NCBI RefSeq assembly: GCF_963667045.1
Contig: NZ_OY762934.1
Location: 3,488,501-3,552,500 of the forward strand
DNA: 64,000 nucleotides
From: an uncultured Cohaesibacter sp.
GTDB taxonomy: Bacteria; Pseudomonadota; Alphaproteobacteria; Rhizobiales; Cohaesibacteraceae
Direction of reading: 5' to 3'
Shown here: positions 1 to 8,551 of the stretch, in pieces
How positions within the stretch are numbered: the stretch's first letter is position 1
How the letters are laid out: each line of letters begins with the position of its first letter
Made by a program: the position numbers and the translations under genes
Notes under the pieces: model-generated
The model's database searches: none
What the model was told of the DNA's origin: nothing
What the model saw: the letters and a program-made list of their open reading frames with translations, nothing else

Positions 1-2
1 CT

Positions 3-1685
3 GAAAGTCTTGCTTTCCTTTGGCAGAATTTGAAGACCAGATCGGAAGTGCCGGTAGAGACAGTCACGCTTGATCAGTTCGTGGATGCTTCCGTTGCACC
101 GGAAGCTGCCAGTGCGCTGAACTGGATCGTCATTGATCAGCTGCAGGCCGGGGCGGTTGCCAAGGGTGGTCGTTCGTTGATTGCCCAATGTGACGTGGTT
201 GTTGCGAGGCTTGTCCTGGATGATGGTTTGCTGCCTGAAGCAAGCGGATTTTCCAAGACGGAATTCGATGCGCTTATGGCGGACTTTGGCCTTGCACATG
301 TTGTAACAGAGCCGGAAGTCAATCCTGCGGTTGCTCGGTGTTTCTACGTGCGCGACTGGAAGCAGCAGTTGCAGTCGGAGCTTGGGGCGTGCAAGGTTCA
401 GGCGCAAGACCGGCAGGAGGCATTGGAATGCGAGCTTGCGAGCCTGCGCGAGGCCCTTCGGGCCGCTGCTGCGCGGAGTGCCGAAGAGATCAGCCGTCTT
501 GTTTCCGAGCGAGATGAGAAGGCACTGGTTGCAGATCGGCGTGCAGAAAGCATCTCCAGTCTTTCCAAATTGAAAGATGAGCAGTCAACTCTGGCGGAGA
601 TCCGCGCTGAGCACATTGTGAGCCTGATCAAGGAGCGGGACGAGCAGTCTGCGTTGGCTTCCAAGCGGGCAGATCATATTGCCCAGCTCGCCAAGGCCAG
701 AGATGAACAGGCTGCGCTTGCAACGAAGCGGGCCGAGCATGTTCAGCATTTGACCAAGGCGCGTGATGCTCAGATGGCTTTGGCGAAAACGAATGAGGAC
801 GAGGTCAAGCGGTTGACTCATGTGCTCAATATGAAGCCGCCAATGTTCAATTTCAAAGGCATTCGCCGCCTGGAGCATCTGGCGAATAACAGCAAAAGCC
901 CAAAGATCTATGTTGAGGTCAAGTCGTTGCCGCGGTCCGGGCTGCACTATCTGCGCAACAGCCTGGAGCATATTCTTGGTACTTCTTTCAGCTTTTGTGA
1001 GTGGTATCACGAGCCAGGATGTTGCCGGAATATGCCATGTGATCTGACCGGCATCATGGAAAATGATGATCGTCCTCATCTGCGGCTGATCAAGTCGCAT
1101 GATTTCGATCTTCTTGATCCTCCCTATTCTGTCAATGGGTCTTCGATACGGCGCCTTATTCTTGTCCGAGAGCCGCTCTATATTCTGACGTCATGGTGGG
1201 GGCTGGAAGTCATCCAGGCCAATGCTAAGCTGTTGTCTAACCACCATATCGATGTGACCAAGATCTTGTATCTTCATGAAAAAGGAGTTTTAAGTAAAGC
1301 TTACGAGGTGATAGATCAACATGGTGCTGTTCCTGATGGTAAAAGCTTGGAGCAATGGTTGAAAAACAAAGCTCATTATATTTCTCTTTTTATTGATAAG
1401 TGGTGTAATCCTGCCTCTCCGTTGGGAGAGGTGGTTTATTACGGAAGTGTAAAAGAGAATATTTTGCAAATGCTTGAGCCATTTGTTGCCACAATGAGCG
1501 AAAACTCACTCCATTTGATGAAAGAGTTTAAGGCTGAAAGGATTGATGCTTTCCATTCAAGGCAAGATGCCTTTGAAGGACCGACGAATAGTATATCTCA
1601 GTTCTTGAGGGTTCATTCTGAAGCATTTGAAGAAACTGCAAGAGGGATAGGAGGGCTGGATGGTGAAGCCGTGAGACAAGAATGA
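3..1685 (+). CDS. Coiled-coil sulfotransferase-like protein (5' end outside window)
   Basis: The reading frame is already open at the window edge, so the N-terminus is missing; the first in-frame start-like codon is a TTG at 30. Counting from that TTG, residues 10-110 resemble the C-terminal half of an FkbM-type methyltransferase domain (TLDQF, then WIVIDQLQAG), but degenerate. Residues 110-265 form a charged, Ala-rich coiled coil containing four tandem 21-residue repeats. Residues 290-550 look like a sulfotransferase P-loop domain: KSLPRSGLHYL fits the PAPS 5'-phosphosulfate loop and LILVREPLYIL the 3'-phosphate segment. The likely role is sulfation, or another transfer step, in surface glycan assembly. 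It converges on the minus-strand triple-domain gene at 1745, which also has a sulfotransferase domain. The sulfotransferase call is fairly sure; the FkbM call is weaker. Confidence 0.7.
   Translation, partial: ESLAFLWQNLKTRSEVPVETVTLDQFVDASVAPEAASALNWIVIDQLQAGAVAKGGRSLIAQCDVVVARLVLDDGLLPEASGFSKTEFDALMADFGLAHVVTEPEVNPAVARCFYVRDWKQQLQSELGACKVQAQDRQEALECELASLREALRAAAARSAEEISRLVSERDEKALVADRRAESISSLSKLKDEQSTLAEIRAEHIVSLIKERDEQSALASKRADHIAQLAKARDEQAALATKRAEHVQHLTKARDAQMALAKTNEDEVKRLTHVLNMKPPMFNFKGIRRLEHLANNSKSPKIYVEVKSLPRSGLHYLRNSLEHILGTSFSFCEWYHEPGCCRNMPCDLTGIMENDDRPHLRLIKSHDFDLLDPPYSVNGSSIRRLILVREPLYILTSWWGLEVIQANAKLLSNHHIDVTKILYLHEKGVLSKAYEVIDQHGAVPDGKSLEQWLKNKAHYISLFIDKWCNPASPLGEVVYYGSVKENILQMLEPFVATMSENSLHLMKEFKAERIDAFHSRQDAFEGPTNSISQFLRVHSEAFEETARGIGGLDGEAVRQE
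540..791 (+). repeat. Four tandem 63-bp (21-aa) coiled-coil repeats
   Basis: Each unit encodes 21 residues, or three heptads. The pattern is R-A-[ED]-H-[IV]-x-x-L-x-K-x-R-D-E-Q-x-x-L-A-x-K. Units start at residues 171, 192, 213 and 234 of the preceding gene (counted from position 30). The first unit is the most diverged. A partial, shorter unit (EEISRLVSERDEKALVADR) precedes them. The length of the rod presumably varies between strains by unit gain or loss; that is inference. Confidence 0.8.
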
Positions 1686-1744
1686 TGTTGGGTTGTTGTT
1701 GAGAGTGTATATGAATTAAAAGAGCTGAGGCTTATATGGGGAGA

Positions 1745-4648
1745 TCATCGATTTCGTCGTGTTTTTTTGTTTAGAAAGATCGTTTTAAAGGTGTGCTTTT
1801 TTGTAAAGAATTTTAACAGCGCCTTTTGGCAGCTTTCTGGTGTCCTACATTGCTCCCGTTCTCTCCACAAAATCGAAAGTGAATCTGCCATAAATTCCGG
1901 CACTTCTCCTTCCACAGGATAATGTTTGAGGAAATTCTCAGCTCTTTCCTTCATGGGTCCCTTGAGGTGACGCATGATGGAATAGATCGCAGCAACCACA
2001 AGACTGTTGTCATGTCGAAACAGCTCGATATTCCGCCCCAGTATGATCAACTCTCCAAAGGCGTGAAAAATGGGATTTTTCCCGGACAAACCAGGCGTCC
2101 TGCGATCATAGATCGTACCAATTGCTCCGGAATGCAGCCAGCCGTTCTCGTCGGCCGCCGCAATCAGCCTCTGCTTCAAGGACCAATCTTCGTAGATCGG
2201 GACGCCATGATCAAAGCCTTCAGCCTTCAGATACAAGGCCTTTGAGAACATCATGTCACGCGGAACAGGGTTGACCCGTGTCAGCATATAGCGCGTAATT
2301 TCACTTTTGGGCTTCTTGTTATAAGCCTCTGTACTTAGAAGATGCTCCTTGCCCTTGTCCACCAGCATCAGAATATCGCTGATCGCAACATGGGTCTCAT
2401 TGCCCTTCAGCACCCGCCACTCGGCTTCCAGCTTGCCCGGATAGAACAGGTCATCCCCATCGATGGTCGATATGAAGTCGACATCCATCGACTTGATGGC
2501 GAGATCCCGGTTGGCAGCAACACCCACATTGTGAGGCCGGGCGATCAGCCGGATATTGCTATCCTTGTGCTTGGCAATGAACTCTTCAACCACATGCACC
2601 GAGCCATCTTCAGAACAGTCGTCTGCCACGACGACCAGATCCGGTTTCTTTGACTGGCTGATCACCGACTGCAAGGCATGCGAGATCGTACTCTGGTTGT
2701 TGAAGCTGGTAATAAGGACACCAAGACTCTTGCCATAGGCCGGAATCTTCTTGCTGCCACCAGCTTTCCGCTCCCCATATTTCTTCACAAGTGCAGGCAC
2801 ATCAATGGGCTTGGGGCCTGCCGTCTTGAGCTGGTCGAGAATCGCGGCTTTCGAATAGCCCATCGCTGTCACAGCCTCATCGTCAAGCGAGCGAACAATG
2901 TCTTGGAAGAAATTGATGGTGGTTACATTCTCGTTATCCTTCAGCCAACGTACGCTGTGCGAAGCATCCGGCTTGGACTTCTGATAGACCGTTCCCGGAT
3001 CACCAAACGCATATTTGTCGGTTTCCTGCGGCTTGCCCGATCCATAATTGACCAGATCGCCGGAGAAAGGCAGCTCCAGATAGTCAAACAAACGTTGCGC
3101 CTCGTCTTCCGGATTGGCAACCAGCTCCTCATACCTCACCACATGCATGTTGCTGCGGCCGCTAGTCGCAAATTCAGCCAGCTTCGGAAAGCCGTGCGTG
3201 AAATCATACATATACTCTGGCGTCTTCCTGACGGTATGGAAGTTACCGCCAGCCCAGGTGTGGGCATAGGAGCTGATGATTGCACCCGGGTTGCGCAACA
3301 ACACGACGAACTTGGCATTCGGGTAGAGGTCCGCCAGTTTGTCCACGATATGAACATAGCGCGGTGTCTTGTCCAGAAAGCGTTCTGTGCCCAGCTTGCC
3401 CAGAATGGCACTGTAAATCTGATCGGCATACTGGCGCTGAGCCTTCAGGATCAGGTCCTTGTCACCAACAGTCCGGACAAATTCACCTGCGGCCTCAATG
3501 TTGAGCAGCTGACCATATTTGGCCTCCACCAGCTCCGAATCATACATCGACATCAGCGGGAGCATCACCCACGGCTCACCAACAGTTCCGATTGCCGAAC
3601 TGCGATCAAGAATCTTCTGCAGCATGGTCGAACCGGAACGCGGCATCGAGATAAGAAATACGATGCGCTTCTCAATATCCGAGGGAACGACAGCAGAAGC
3701 GGCCACAGCCTTGGGAGCGGCAGCACTCTTGCCCCCCTCATTGTTCAACAATCCCTGATAAAAAGCATCGATCTGTTCGGGAGGAACAGCCTTGTTCTTG
3801 TAGGAGCGAACAACTTGCCAGCGCTCAAGCGTTCTGGCAACGAAGTCCGAAGAAACGCCGACGTCTTCAATCTTCGAGACGTTGAATGGCATCACAGCCA
3901 TGGGACGCCCCGTCAGATAAGTCCGGTAGATAACCTCAAAATCGGAAACAATCTTGTAGCGCAGGCTAAAACCGATGGATGTCAGAAAATCCGAGTCAAT
4001 CAGAATGGATTGATGGCTGCAGATCATACCCTTCCAAAGCTCTGATGACGGCTTGCATGGCCACTGACCTCCCCCTGACGTAAGCGTCGGACCATAGGCG
4101 GCCACCGGGCGCTCTTTTTGCGCGTTCAGAAAGGCCTTGATCTTGGCAACAACGTCTGGAGCGGACAGGCAGTCCCCGGAGTTGAGAAAGAGCGTGTATT
4201 CCGAGTTCACAAACTCCAGTCCCCGGTTCATGGCATCATAAATGCCCTTGTCCGACCCAAAGACGGGAACATCGATTTTGGAAGCGACTCGCCGGAGATA
4301 GTCGAGAGATTTGTCCGTAGATGCGCCATCCACGACAATATACTGGATGGAGTCACGATCTGTCTGCGCCAAAACAGATTCCACGGTTTCACGCAACCCG
4401 CCTTCATTGTTGTAGTTGATCGTCACAATAGACAGGAGCTTCTTCTTCTTTTTGAAGACCTGCGGTTTCAACTCCTCATTCTTGCATCGATCAAATGAAG
4501 AATAGAAAGCCTTGAATACGGCGTAGGGAAGCAATTTTTCCTTGCCCTGCACGTCCCACAACCCAGCAAGCTTGCCCCAGGACTTTGATTTGTAAATTTC
4601 AAATACATCACGAATTAATTTGTCGCCATTACTAATGGTATATTCCAT
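1745..4648 (-). CDS. GT2-sulfotransferase-GT2 triple-domain protein
   Basis: A 967-residue cytoplasmic protein with three catalytic modules. Residues 70-290 are a family-2 glycosyltransferase of WcaE-like type (SIVTINYNN at 73, GSDKGIYDAMNRG at 131, FLNSGD at 154). Residues 327-600 are a sulfotransferase (SMPRSGST 5'-PSB loop at 334; VVLLRNPGAIISSYAH at 448 for 3'-phosphate binding). Residues 640-860 are a second GT2 domain (LITSFNN at 645, DDCSEDGS at 676, acidic DGDD at 730). No membrane segment is seen. The fusion suggests that sugar transfer and sulfation of one glycan are coupled, but donor and acceptor cannot be read from the sequence. It starts at ATG 4648 after an AT-rich leader and stands alone between a convergent sulfotransferase gene and IS remnants. 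The domain order is certain; the exact substrate is unknown. Confidence 0.85.
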   Translation of the reverse strand: MEYTISNGDKLIRDVFEIYKSKSWGKLAGLWDVQGKEKLLPYAVFKAFYSSFDRCKNEELKPQVFKKKKKLLSIVTINYNNEGGLRETVESVLAQTDRDSIQYIVVDGASTDKSLDYLRRVASKIDVPVFGSDKGIYDAMNRGLEFVNSEYTLFLNSGDCLSAPDVVAKIKAFLNAQKERPVAAYGPTLTSGGGQWPCKPSSELWKGMICSHQSILIDSDFLTSIGFSLRYKIVSDFEVIYRTYLTGRPMAVMPFNVSKIEDVGVSSDFVARTLERWQVVRSYKNKAVPPEQIDAFYQGLLNNEGGKSAAAPKAVAASAVVPSDIEKRIVFLISMPRSGSTMLQKILDRSSAIGTVGEPWVMLPLMSMYDSELVEAKYGQLLNIEAAGEFVRTVGDKDLILKAQRQYADQIYSAILGKLGTERFLDKTPRYVHIVDKLADLYPNAKFVVLLRNPGAIISSYAHTWAGGNFHTVRKTPEYMYDFTHGFPKLAEFATSGRSNMHVVRYEELVANPEDEAQRLFDYLELPFSGDLVNYGSGKPQETDKYAFGDPGTVYQKSKPDASHSVRWLKDNENVTTINFFQDIVRSLDDEAVTAMGYSKAAILDQLKTAGPKPIDVPALVKKYGERKAGGSKKIPAYGKSLGVLITSFNNQSTISHALQSVISQSKKPDLVVVADDCSEDGSVHVVEEFIAKHKDSNIRLIARPHNVGVAANRDLAIKSMDVDFISTIDGDDLFYPGKLEAEWRVLKGNETHVAISDILMLVDKGKEHLLSTEAYNKKPKSEITRYMLTRVNPVPRDMMFSKALYLKAEGFDHGVPIYEDWSLKQRLIAAADENGWLHSGAIGTIYDRRTPGLSGKNPIFHAFGELIILGRNIELFRHDNSLVVAAIYSIMRHLKGPMKERAENFLKHYPVEGEVPEFMADSLSILWREREQCRTPESCQKALLKFFTKKHTFKTIFLNKKTRRNR

Positions 4649-4808
4649 AGTTTCACCAATAAATGCTAAGTTTTAAAAAAAACATAATTGACCAAAACTA
4701 ACAACTCTAGCTAAAAATCCTACTAGGAAGTTGACATTTGAATGATCAGCCTCATTTGAATTATCCAGTATTAATGTTAGTGCATTGCGGGCCTTTGTTC
4801 TATAGAGG
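4649..4808. other. AT-rich leader upstream of the triple-domain gene
   Basis: No gene is visible. The sequence is AT-rich with several A/T runs and probably holds the minus-strand promoter of the gene ending at 1745. I could not pick a convincing -35/-10 pair. The IS3-type debris starts immediately to the right. Confidence 0.4.
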
Positions 4809-4913
4809 AGGTTGCGCATTTTGGGCGAAATTTTGGCCAGAATAAGGTGAACCAGTTTGTTGTTTCAGGCGGCCAGGGACAAAACCCATTGATACCATTG
4901 AACTGGTCTCGCT
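4809..4913 (-). repeat. Degenerate ~105-bp repeat, copy 1 (inverted copy at 19003-19107)
   Basis: Reading the minus strand here gives a sequence closely matching the plus strand at 19003-19107. Shared blocks include CAGTTCAATGGTATCAAT and CCTGAAACAACAAACTG, with scattered substitutions between them. It directly follows the stop of an IS3 orfA remnant, so it is most likely part of a decayed IS3-type element. Confidence 0.65.
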
Positions 4914-5146
4914 TCACCGCTTTTTGCCTCCATTCACGCCCAACAGAACAGAGGTTTCCGCTAAAAAATCCCGTTCCACAACCCACTGGCCGATCTTAGC
5001 ATGAAGCTTGGCGATCTCTTCATCAGTGCTCTTCTGCGCGATTCCCTTATTCTTTGAAAAGCCCGAAGCCATATTTTCGATCGCGGTTCGCTTCCAGGCG
5101 CAACTTTGGCTTTAAAATCGGCAGAATAGCGTTTTCTCTTCGTCAT
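4914..5146 (-). pseudogene. IS3-family transposase orfA remnant with internal deletion
   Basis: The N-terminus MTKRKRYSADFKAKVA is the typical start of an IS3-family OrfA helix-turn-helix protein. It is followed, out of frame, by ENMASGFSKNKGIAQKS and VERDFLAE.SVLLGVNGGKKR-stop, the usual OrfA C-terminus. The middle of the HTH region is missing; the other remnant at 24076-24290 still has that middle part. An IS end seems to lie near 5205. Non-functional. Confidence 0.8.
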
Positions 5147-5272
5147 ATCGAATCGTCTTTCTTTTCAGGCGATCCATCTTAACACATGGTCCGAATTCCT
5201 GGGACCAGCTCTATCTGATCCTCCCCCAATGAACTGGTCCACCGTTATAGTTAGGAAAATGGAGGATTCGCT

Positions 5273-5532
5273 ATGGCGAACAAACGACCCAAGCCGGAAG
5301 AAATTGTCACGAAGTTGCGTCAGGTTGAGATCTTGACGGGGCAAGGAATGCCTCGCCTCGATGCGATCCGTCAGATTGGCGTGACTGAGCAAACCTATTC
5401 AGATGGAAGAAGAAGTTCGGGGGGATGGGCACAGATCAGCTCAAGGAACTCAAGCGCCATCAGAAAGAGAATGAGCGCTTGAGAAAGGCGGTTTCTGATC
5501 TGACTCTGGACAAGCTGATCCTGTCTGAAGCT
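5273..5532 (+). pseudogene. IS3-family transposase orfA, frameshifted and truncated
   Basis: It starts MANKRPKPEEIVTKLRQVE, typical of the OrfA of IS407-like IS3 elements. After residue 43 the frame changes: TYSDGRRSSGG in the first frame should read TY.RWKKKFGGMGTDQLKE, which continues in the +2 frame through NERLRKAVSDLTLDKLILSEA, the leucine-zipper end of OrfA. A single missing base near 5400 explains the shift. The gene is interrupted at codon EA by the IS5 insertion at the AGCT site. Confidence 0.8.
5529..5532. repeat. AGCT target-site duplication, left of IS5 copy 1
   Basis: AGCT here and AGCT at 6809-6812 immediately flank the element ends. The same 4 bp flank the other two IS5 copies. 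Confidence 0.8.
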
Positions 5533-6808
5533 GGAGACCCGCAAAAACCGCTTGATTTGACCGCTGGAAATCCGTCAAGGCTGGCGGCCACGGCTCATTT
5601 CAGCGCTGATTGCGCTATTTTCGATGATATTGGGTCTTCTTTCTGCCCTTTTGGGCAGACTCATGCCATGGCGCTTCTGCGTTCATGGAAGATCAAGCGA
5701 TCAAAATTGTAGGCGAGGTTGGCCAGCGTCAGTTTCGTTTCAGCCCGAGCAATCCCGATCGTGCGTATGAACAGGCCGTAGCGGTTCTTCTGATGGGCAA
5801 AGACATGCTCGACACGAGCACGTATCGATGACTTCTTCGCATTGGCACGGGATGTTGCCATCGGCATGGGTTTGCCTGCTGGCTTGCGTCGATGGACTTG
5901 GCTTGTCAGCATGTTGCTGGCCAGCCATTTCTCATTGCTCTGAGAACGATAGGCACTATCAGCCCAGACATCGGAGGCAGTATTGTCCTTACACAAGACA
6001 TATCTTAACTGACGCCCGTCCGCATCAGCGGCCGACGTCACCATGCTGCCCCTTATGAAGCCGAATTTGCGATCAATGCTGATATGGCTCTTGTAGCCAA
6101 ATACTGGAAGGGCAATCTGAGGCAATGGTGTTCCGTCTGGCCGATAGCGCACTTTTCCGCCAATCTTCAGTGTCCAGCGAGCATTGGTATCCTTTTGCGC
6201 GGCCTTATTCGGCTGATCTGGCCAAATCTCTTTGGCAGACTTGCCTTCCTTGACCGCCTCCTTCTCGCCATCGGTATTGCGTTGCTTGGGAGCGGGAACC
6301 AAAGTGGCATCCACTATCTGTCCCGACATAGGGATGTAGCCCTTCTTGTGCAATTGCCAATCAAAGGCCTTCATGACGCGCTTCAGGGTACCGGTCTCCG
6401 TCATGCGATTGCGGAAATGACGGATGGTATTCTCGTCGGGAGTGGAGCCCCCCAATTCAAAGTTCAGAAACCGCATCCAGGACAGGCGATCACGGATCAT
6501 GAATTCCATTTTGGCATCGGACAAATTGTGCTGAGCCTGCAGGATCAGGACCTTGAACATGGACACAGGGTCAAACGGAGGGCGACCGCCCTTGGACCCA
6601 TCACCGTAGCCGAGACCTTCAACAAGCCAGACACGAAAATACTCAAAGTCAATCGTGGCATCGAGAACCTCAAGAGGATCACCATGCTTGCTCAGACGTT
6701 CAAGATGCTCGGGCAAACCGAAAAGATTGCTTGGATTCATGCCATATCCCCCATGACATCAGGGAATCACACACCCGTCAAAATTGCGAGAGGTTTTTGC
6801 GGGGCTCC
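5533..6808 (-). mobile_element. IS5-family insertion sequence, copy 1
   Basis: About 1276 bp with terminal inverted repeats beginning GGAGACCCGCAAAAACC on the left and GGAGCCCCGCAAAAACC on the complementary right end. It contains one intact transposase gene on the minus strand. Near-identical copies lie at 11484-12759 and 21349-22624. The left flank is an IS3 orfA; the right flank is the N-terminal part of IS66 tnpC. Confidence 0.9.
5661..6740 (-). CDS. IS5-family transposase, copy 1
   Basis: A 359-residue DDE transposase. The N-terminal DUF772-type region (residues 50-120, with RPPFDPVSMFKVLILQAQ) is followed by the catalytic fold. Likely catalytic residues are D144 in QIVDATLVPAPKQRN, D261 in DVWADSAYRS and E311 in RARVEHVFAHQK. 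The length is normal for the family and there is no frameshift, so it is probably functional. It is identical to the copy at 11552 and differs from the copy at 21477 by one residue (D47 here, G47 there). Confidence 0.93.
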   Translation of the reverse strand: MNPSNLFGLPEHLERLSKHGDPLEVLDATIDFEYFRVWLVEGLGYGDGSKGGRPPFDPVSMFKVLILQAQHNLSDAKMEFMIRDRLSWMRFLNFELGGSTPDENTIRHFRNRMTETGTLKRVMKAFDWQLHKKGYIPMSGQIVDATLVPAPKQRNTDGEKEAVKEGKSAKEIWPDQPNKAAQKDTNARWTLKIGGKVRYRPDGTPLPQIALPVFGYKSHISIDRKFGFIRGSMVTSAADADGRQLRYVLCKDNTASDVWADSAYRSQSNEKWLASNMLTSQVHRRKPAGKPMPMATSRANAKKSSIRARVEHVFAHQKNRYGLFIRTIGIARAETKLTLANLAYNFDRLIFHERRSAMA

Positions 6809-8084
6809 AGCTCTTTGCTGCCCGGCCCATAGGAAGAACGCCTCAGCTTTGGGTTTGCTGAGTTTTTGACGGGCTGCCAGGCGAACTTCGGCGGACTGGC
6901 CGGCGATATCTCGTTCGACGTCATAAAGTGCCCCAATCCGGTCAAGCGCCTCCTTGGCGATTTCGGATTTGGTCGATGTCCAGATGTCGTGGAAGTCACG
7001 CCTGAGGTGTGCCCAGCACGCTGCCTCCTGGAAAGCGCGGGGAACCATCCGCTCCTGGTTCATAGAGTTTGGCATAGCCCTTGTAGGCATCAGCCTGCAG
7101 GATGCCGCTCGTTTGCCCAAGATGGCGCTGAACATGTTCGGCTTTCCAGTCAGGGGCGAAGTAGTAGACTGCACCGGGTGGTGCCGTTCCCGCCCATGGC
7201 CGTTGATCCCGAACATAGGTCCATATGCGCCCCTTCTTCACTCCCTTGCCCAATACCTTGCCCAATCCCTTGCTCTGCAAGGAACGATCCAATACCCGGA
7301 TCGGAGTGTCATCGGCATGCAGCAGATCGCTTCCCATTACCTCGACCTCGATCCGTTCAATCAACGGCTTCAGCACCTTCATTGCGCGACCACACCAGTC
7401 CACCAGCGTGGTGTCGGGGATATCGGCCCCCATACGAGCGAAGATTTCATTCAGGCGATACAGCGGTAAGTGATCATCGAACTTCGAGACCAGGATATAG
7501 GCCAACAGGCCAGCACCGGCCATGCTGCCAGGGATAGGACGGCTGGGTGCCGGCACCTGCACCATCTTCTCGCAGCAGCGGCAAGATTTCTTGAGCCGGG
7601 CAATCTCGATGACCTTCAACTGGGCGAAGATCATATCAATCATGTCGCTGACATCTTCGCCAACTGTCCGCAGCTCGCCACCACATTCGGGGCAGCTGGC
7701 TCCCGGATCAAACTCCCGACGCTCACGAGGGGTATTGTCTGAGACGCGAGGACGGCGACGACGAGGTTTTTGCTGTTCATCATTGGACGCAGGATCGGGA
7801 ACGTCCTCATCGTCTTCCTTGATTGCTGCCGACGTGGTCTCTGCCGCCGCGATCAAAAGATCTTCCAGCGCCAATTCCAGCTGCTCAATCTCGCGTTCGA
7901 TCTTTTCCGAGGAGTTGCCAAAGACCTGCTTCTTCAGCTTGGCGATGCGAAAGCGCAATCCCTGGATCAACTGGTCATGCACCCGCAATGTCGCGGACAG
8001 TTGCGCATTCTCTGCCTGCAAAGCAGCAATCATCGCTTTCAAAATAGCGGGATCATCAGAAAAAGTTTCGGCAGAGTTTTCCAT
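6809..8084 (-). pseudogene. tnpC: IS66-family tnpC, N-terminal part (split gene)
   Basis: From MENSAETFSDDPAIL the gene shows the IS66 TnpC order: coiled coil (residues 15-75), zinc-ribbon-like CPECGGEL...CRCCEKM (about 135-185), then the start of the DDE catalytic region (SDLLHADDTPIRVL; LQADAYKGYAKLYE). An extra T near 7045 (CGCTTTCCAG where CGCTTCCAG is expected) shifts the frame. The protein continues in the next frame as QEAACWAHLRRDFHDIW...FFLWAGQQRA and stops at the AGCT site. The missing C-terminus is found at 12760-13123 on the plus strand and rejoins it in frame. Confidence 0.88.
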
Positions 8085-8145
8085 GCATTCTGATTAGCAA
8101 AAATCAGAGAAACACCATAAAAACAAACAATTTCAGTGAGATAAT

Positions 8146-8461
8146 TCAACCAACGCGAGCCGGAGGAGAGCCCCAACTCGGACGCCGCCAGTCAATCCCT
8201 TCCCACAGCATCGCAAGCTGCGCAGACGTCAAGCGGGCAGCCCCATCACCGGCTGACGGCCAGGGGAAACGACCTCGTTCCAGAACCTTGTAGTAAAGGC
8301 AAAAGCCCTGCCCATCCCAGAACAGGATCTTCAACCGATCTCCACGTCGGCCTCGGAAGGCAAACACTGCGCCGCTCGTCGGGTTCTGGCGTAGAACATC
8401 TTGCGCCAGAACCGCCAAACCCGAGATGCCCTTACGCATATCCGTCAGAGCTATAGTTGAA
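8146..8461 (-). pseudogene. tnpB: IS66-family tnpB, N-terminally truncated
   Basis: The C-terminal ~100 residues match IS66 TnpB: DMRKGISGLAVLAQDVLRQ, FRGRRGDRLKILFWDGQG and LERGRFPWPSAGDG. The N-terminal dozen residues or so are missing where the IS256 end begins near 8462. It lies just upstream of tnpC, in the usual tnpA-tnpB-tnpC order read on the minus strand. Confidence 0.85.
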
Positions 8462-8551
8462 TCTGGTGTTTGGGGGATTTGAAAGTTGGCGGTGCATCTG
8501 ATTGGATCGTCGTTGCTACGCGAATCCACCAATCTCAGAGGACGCACCACC

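Larger units (their letters stand above)
5216..5532 (+). mobile_element. IS3-family (IS407-like) element, 5' part
   Basis: The left end reads TGATCCTCCCCCAATG. A nearly identical end occurs at 21278 (TGTTCCTCCCCCAATG), followed by the same leader and an orfA start, so this is a repeated element. The copy is cut at 5532 by IS5 copy 1. A matching 3' end (orfB tail plus terminal sequence ending in CA) is found at 13592-13750 and may be its other half. Confidence 0.7.

Noticed and set aside
2678-4045. A 455-codon open frame on the strand opposite the triple-domain gene.
   Set aside because: Antisense shadow of a clear multi-domain gene; no domain or ribosome site of its own.
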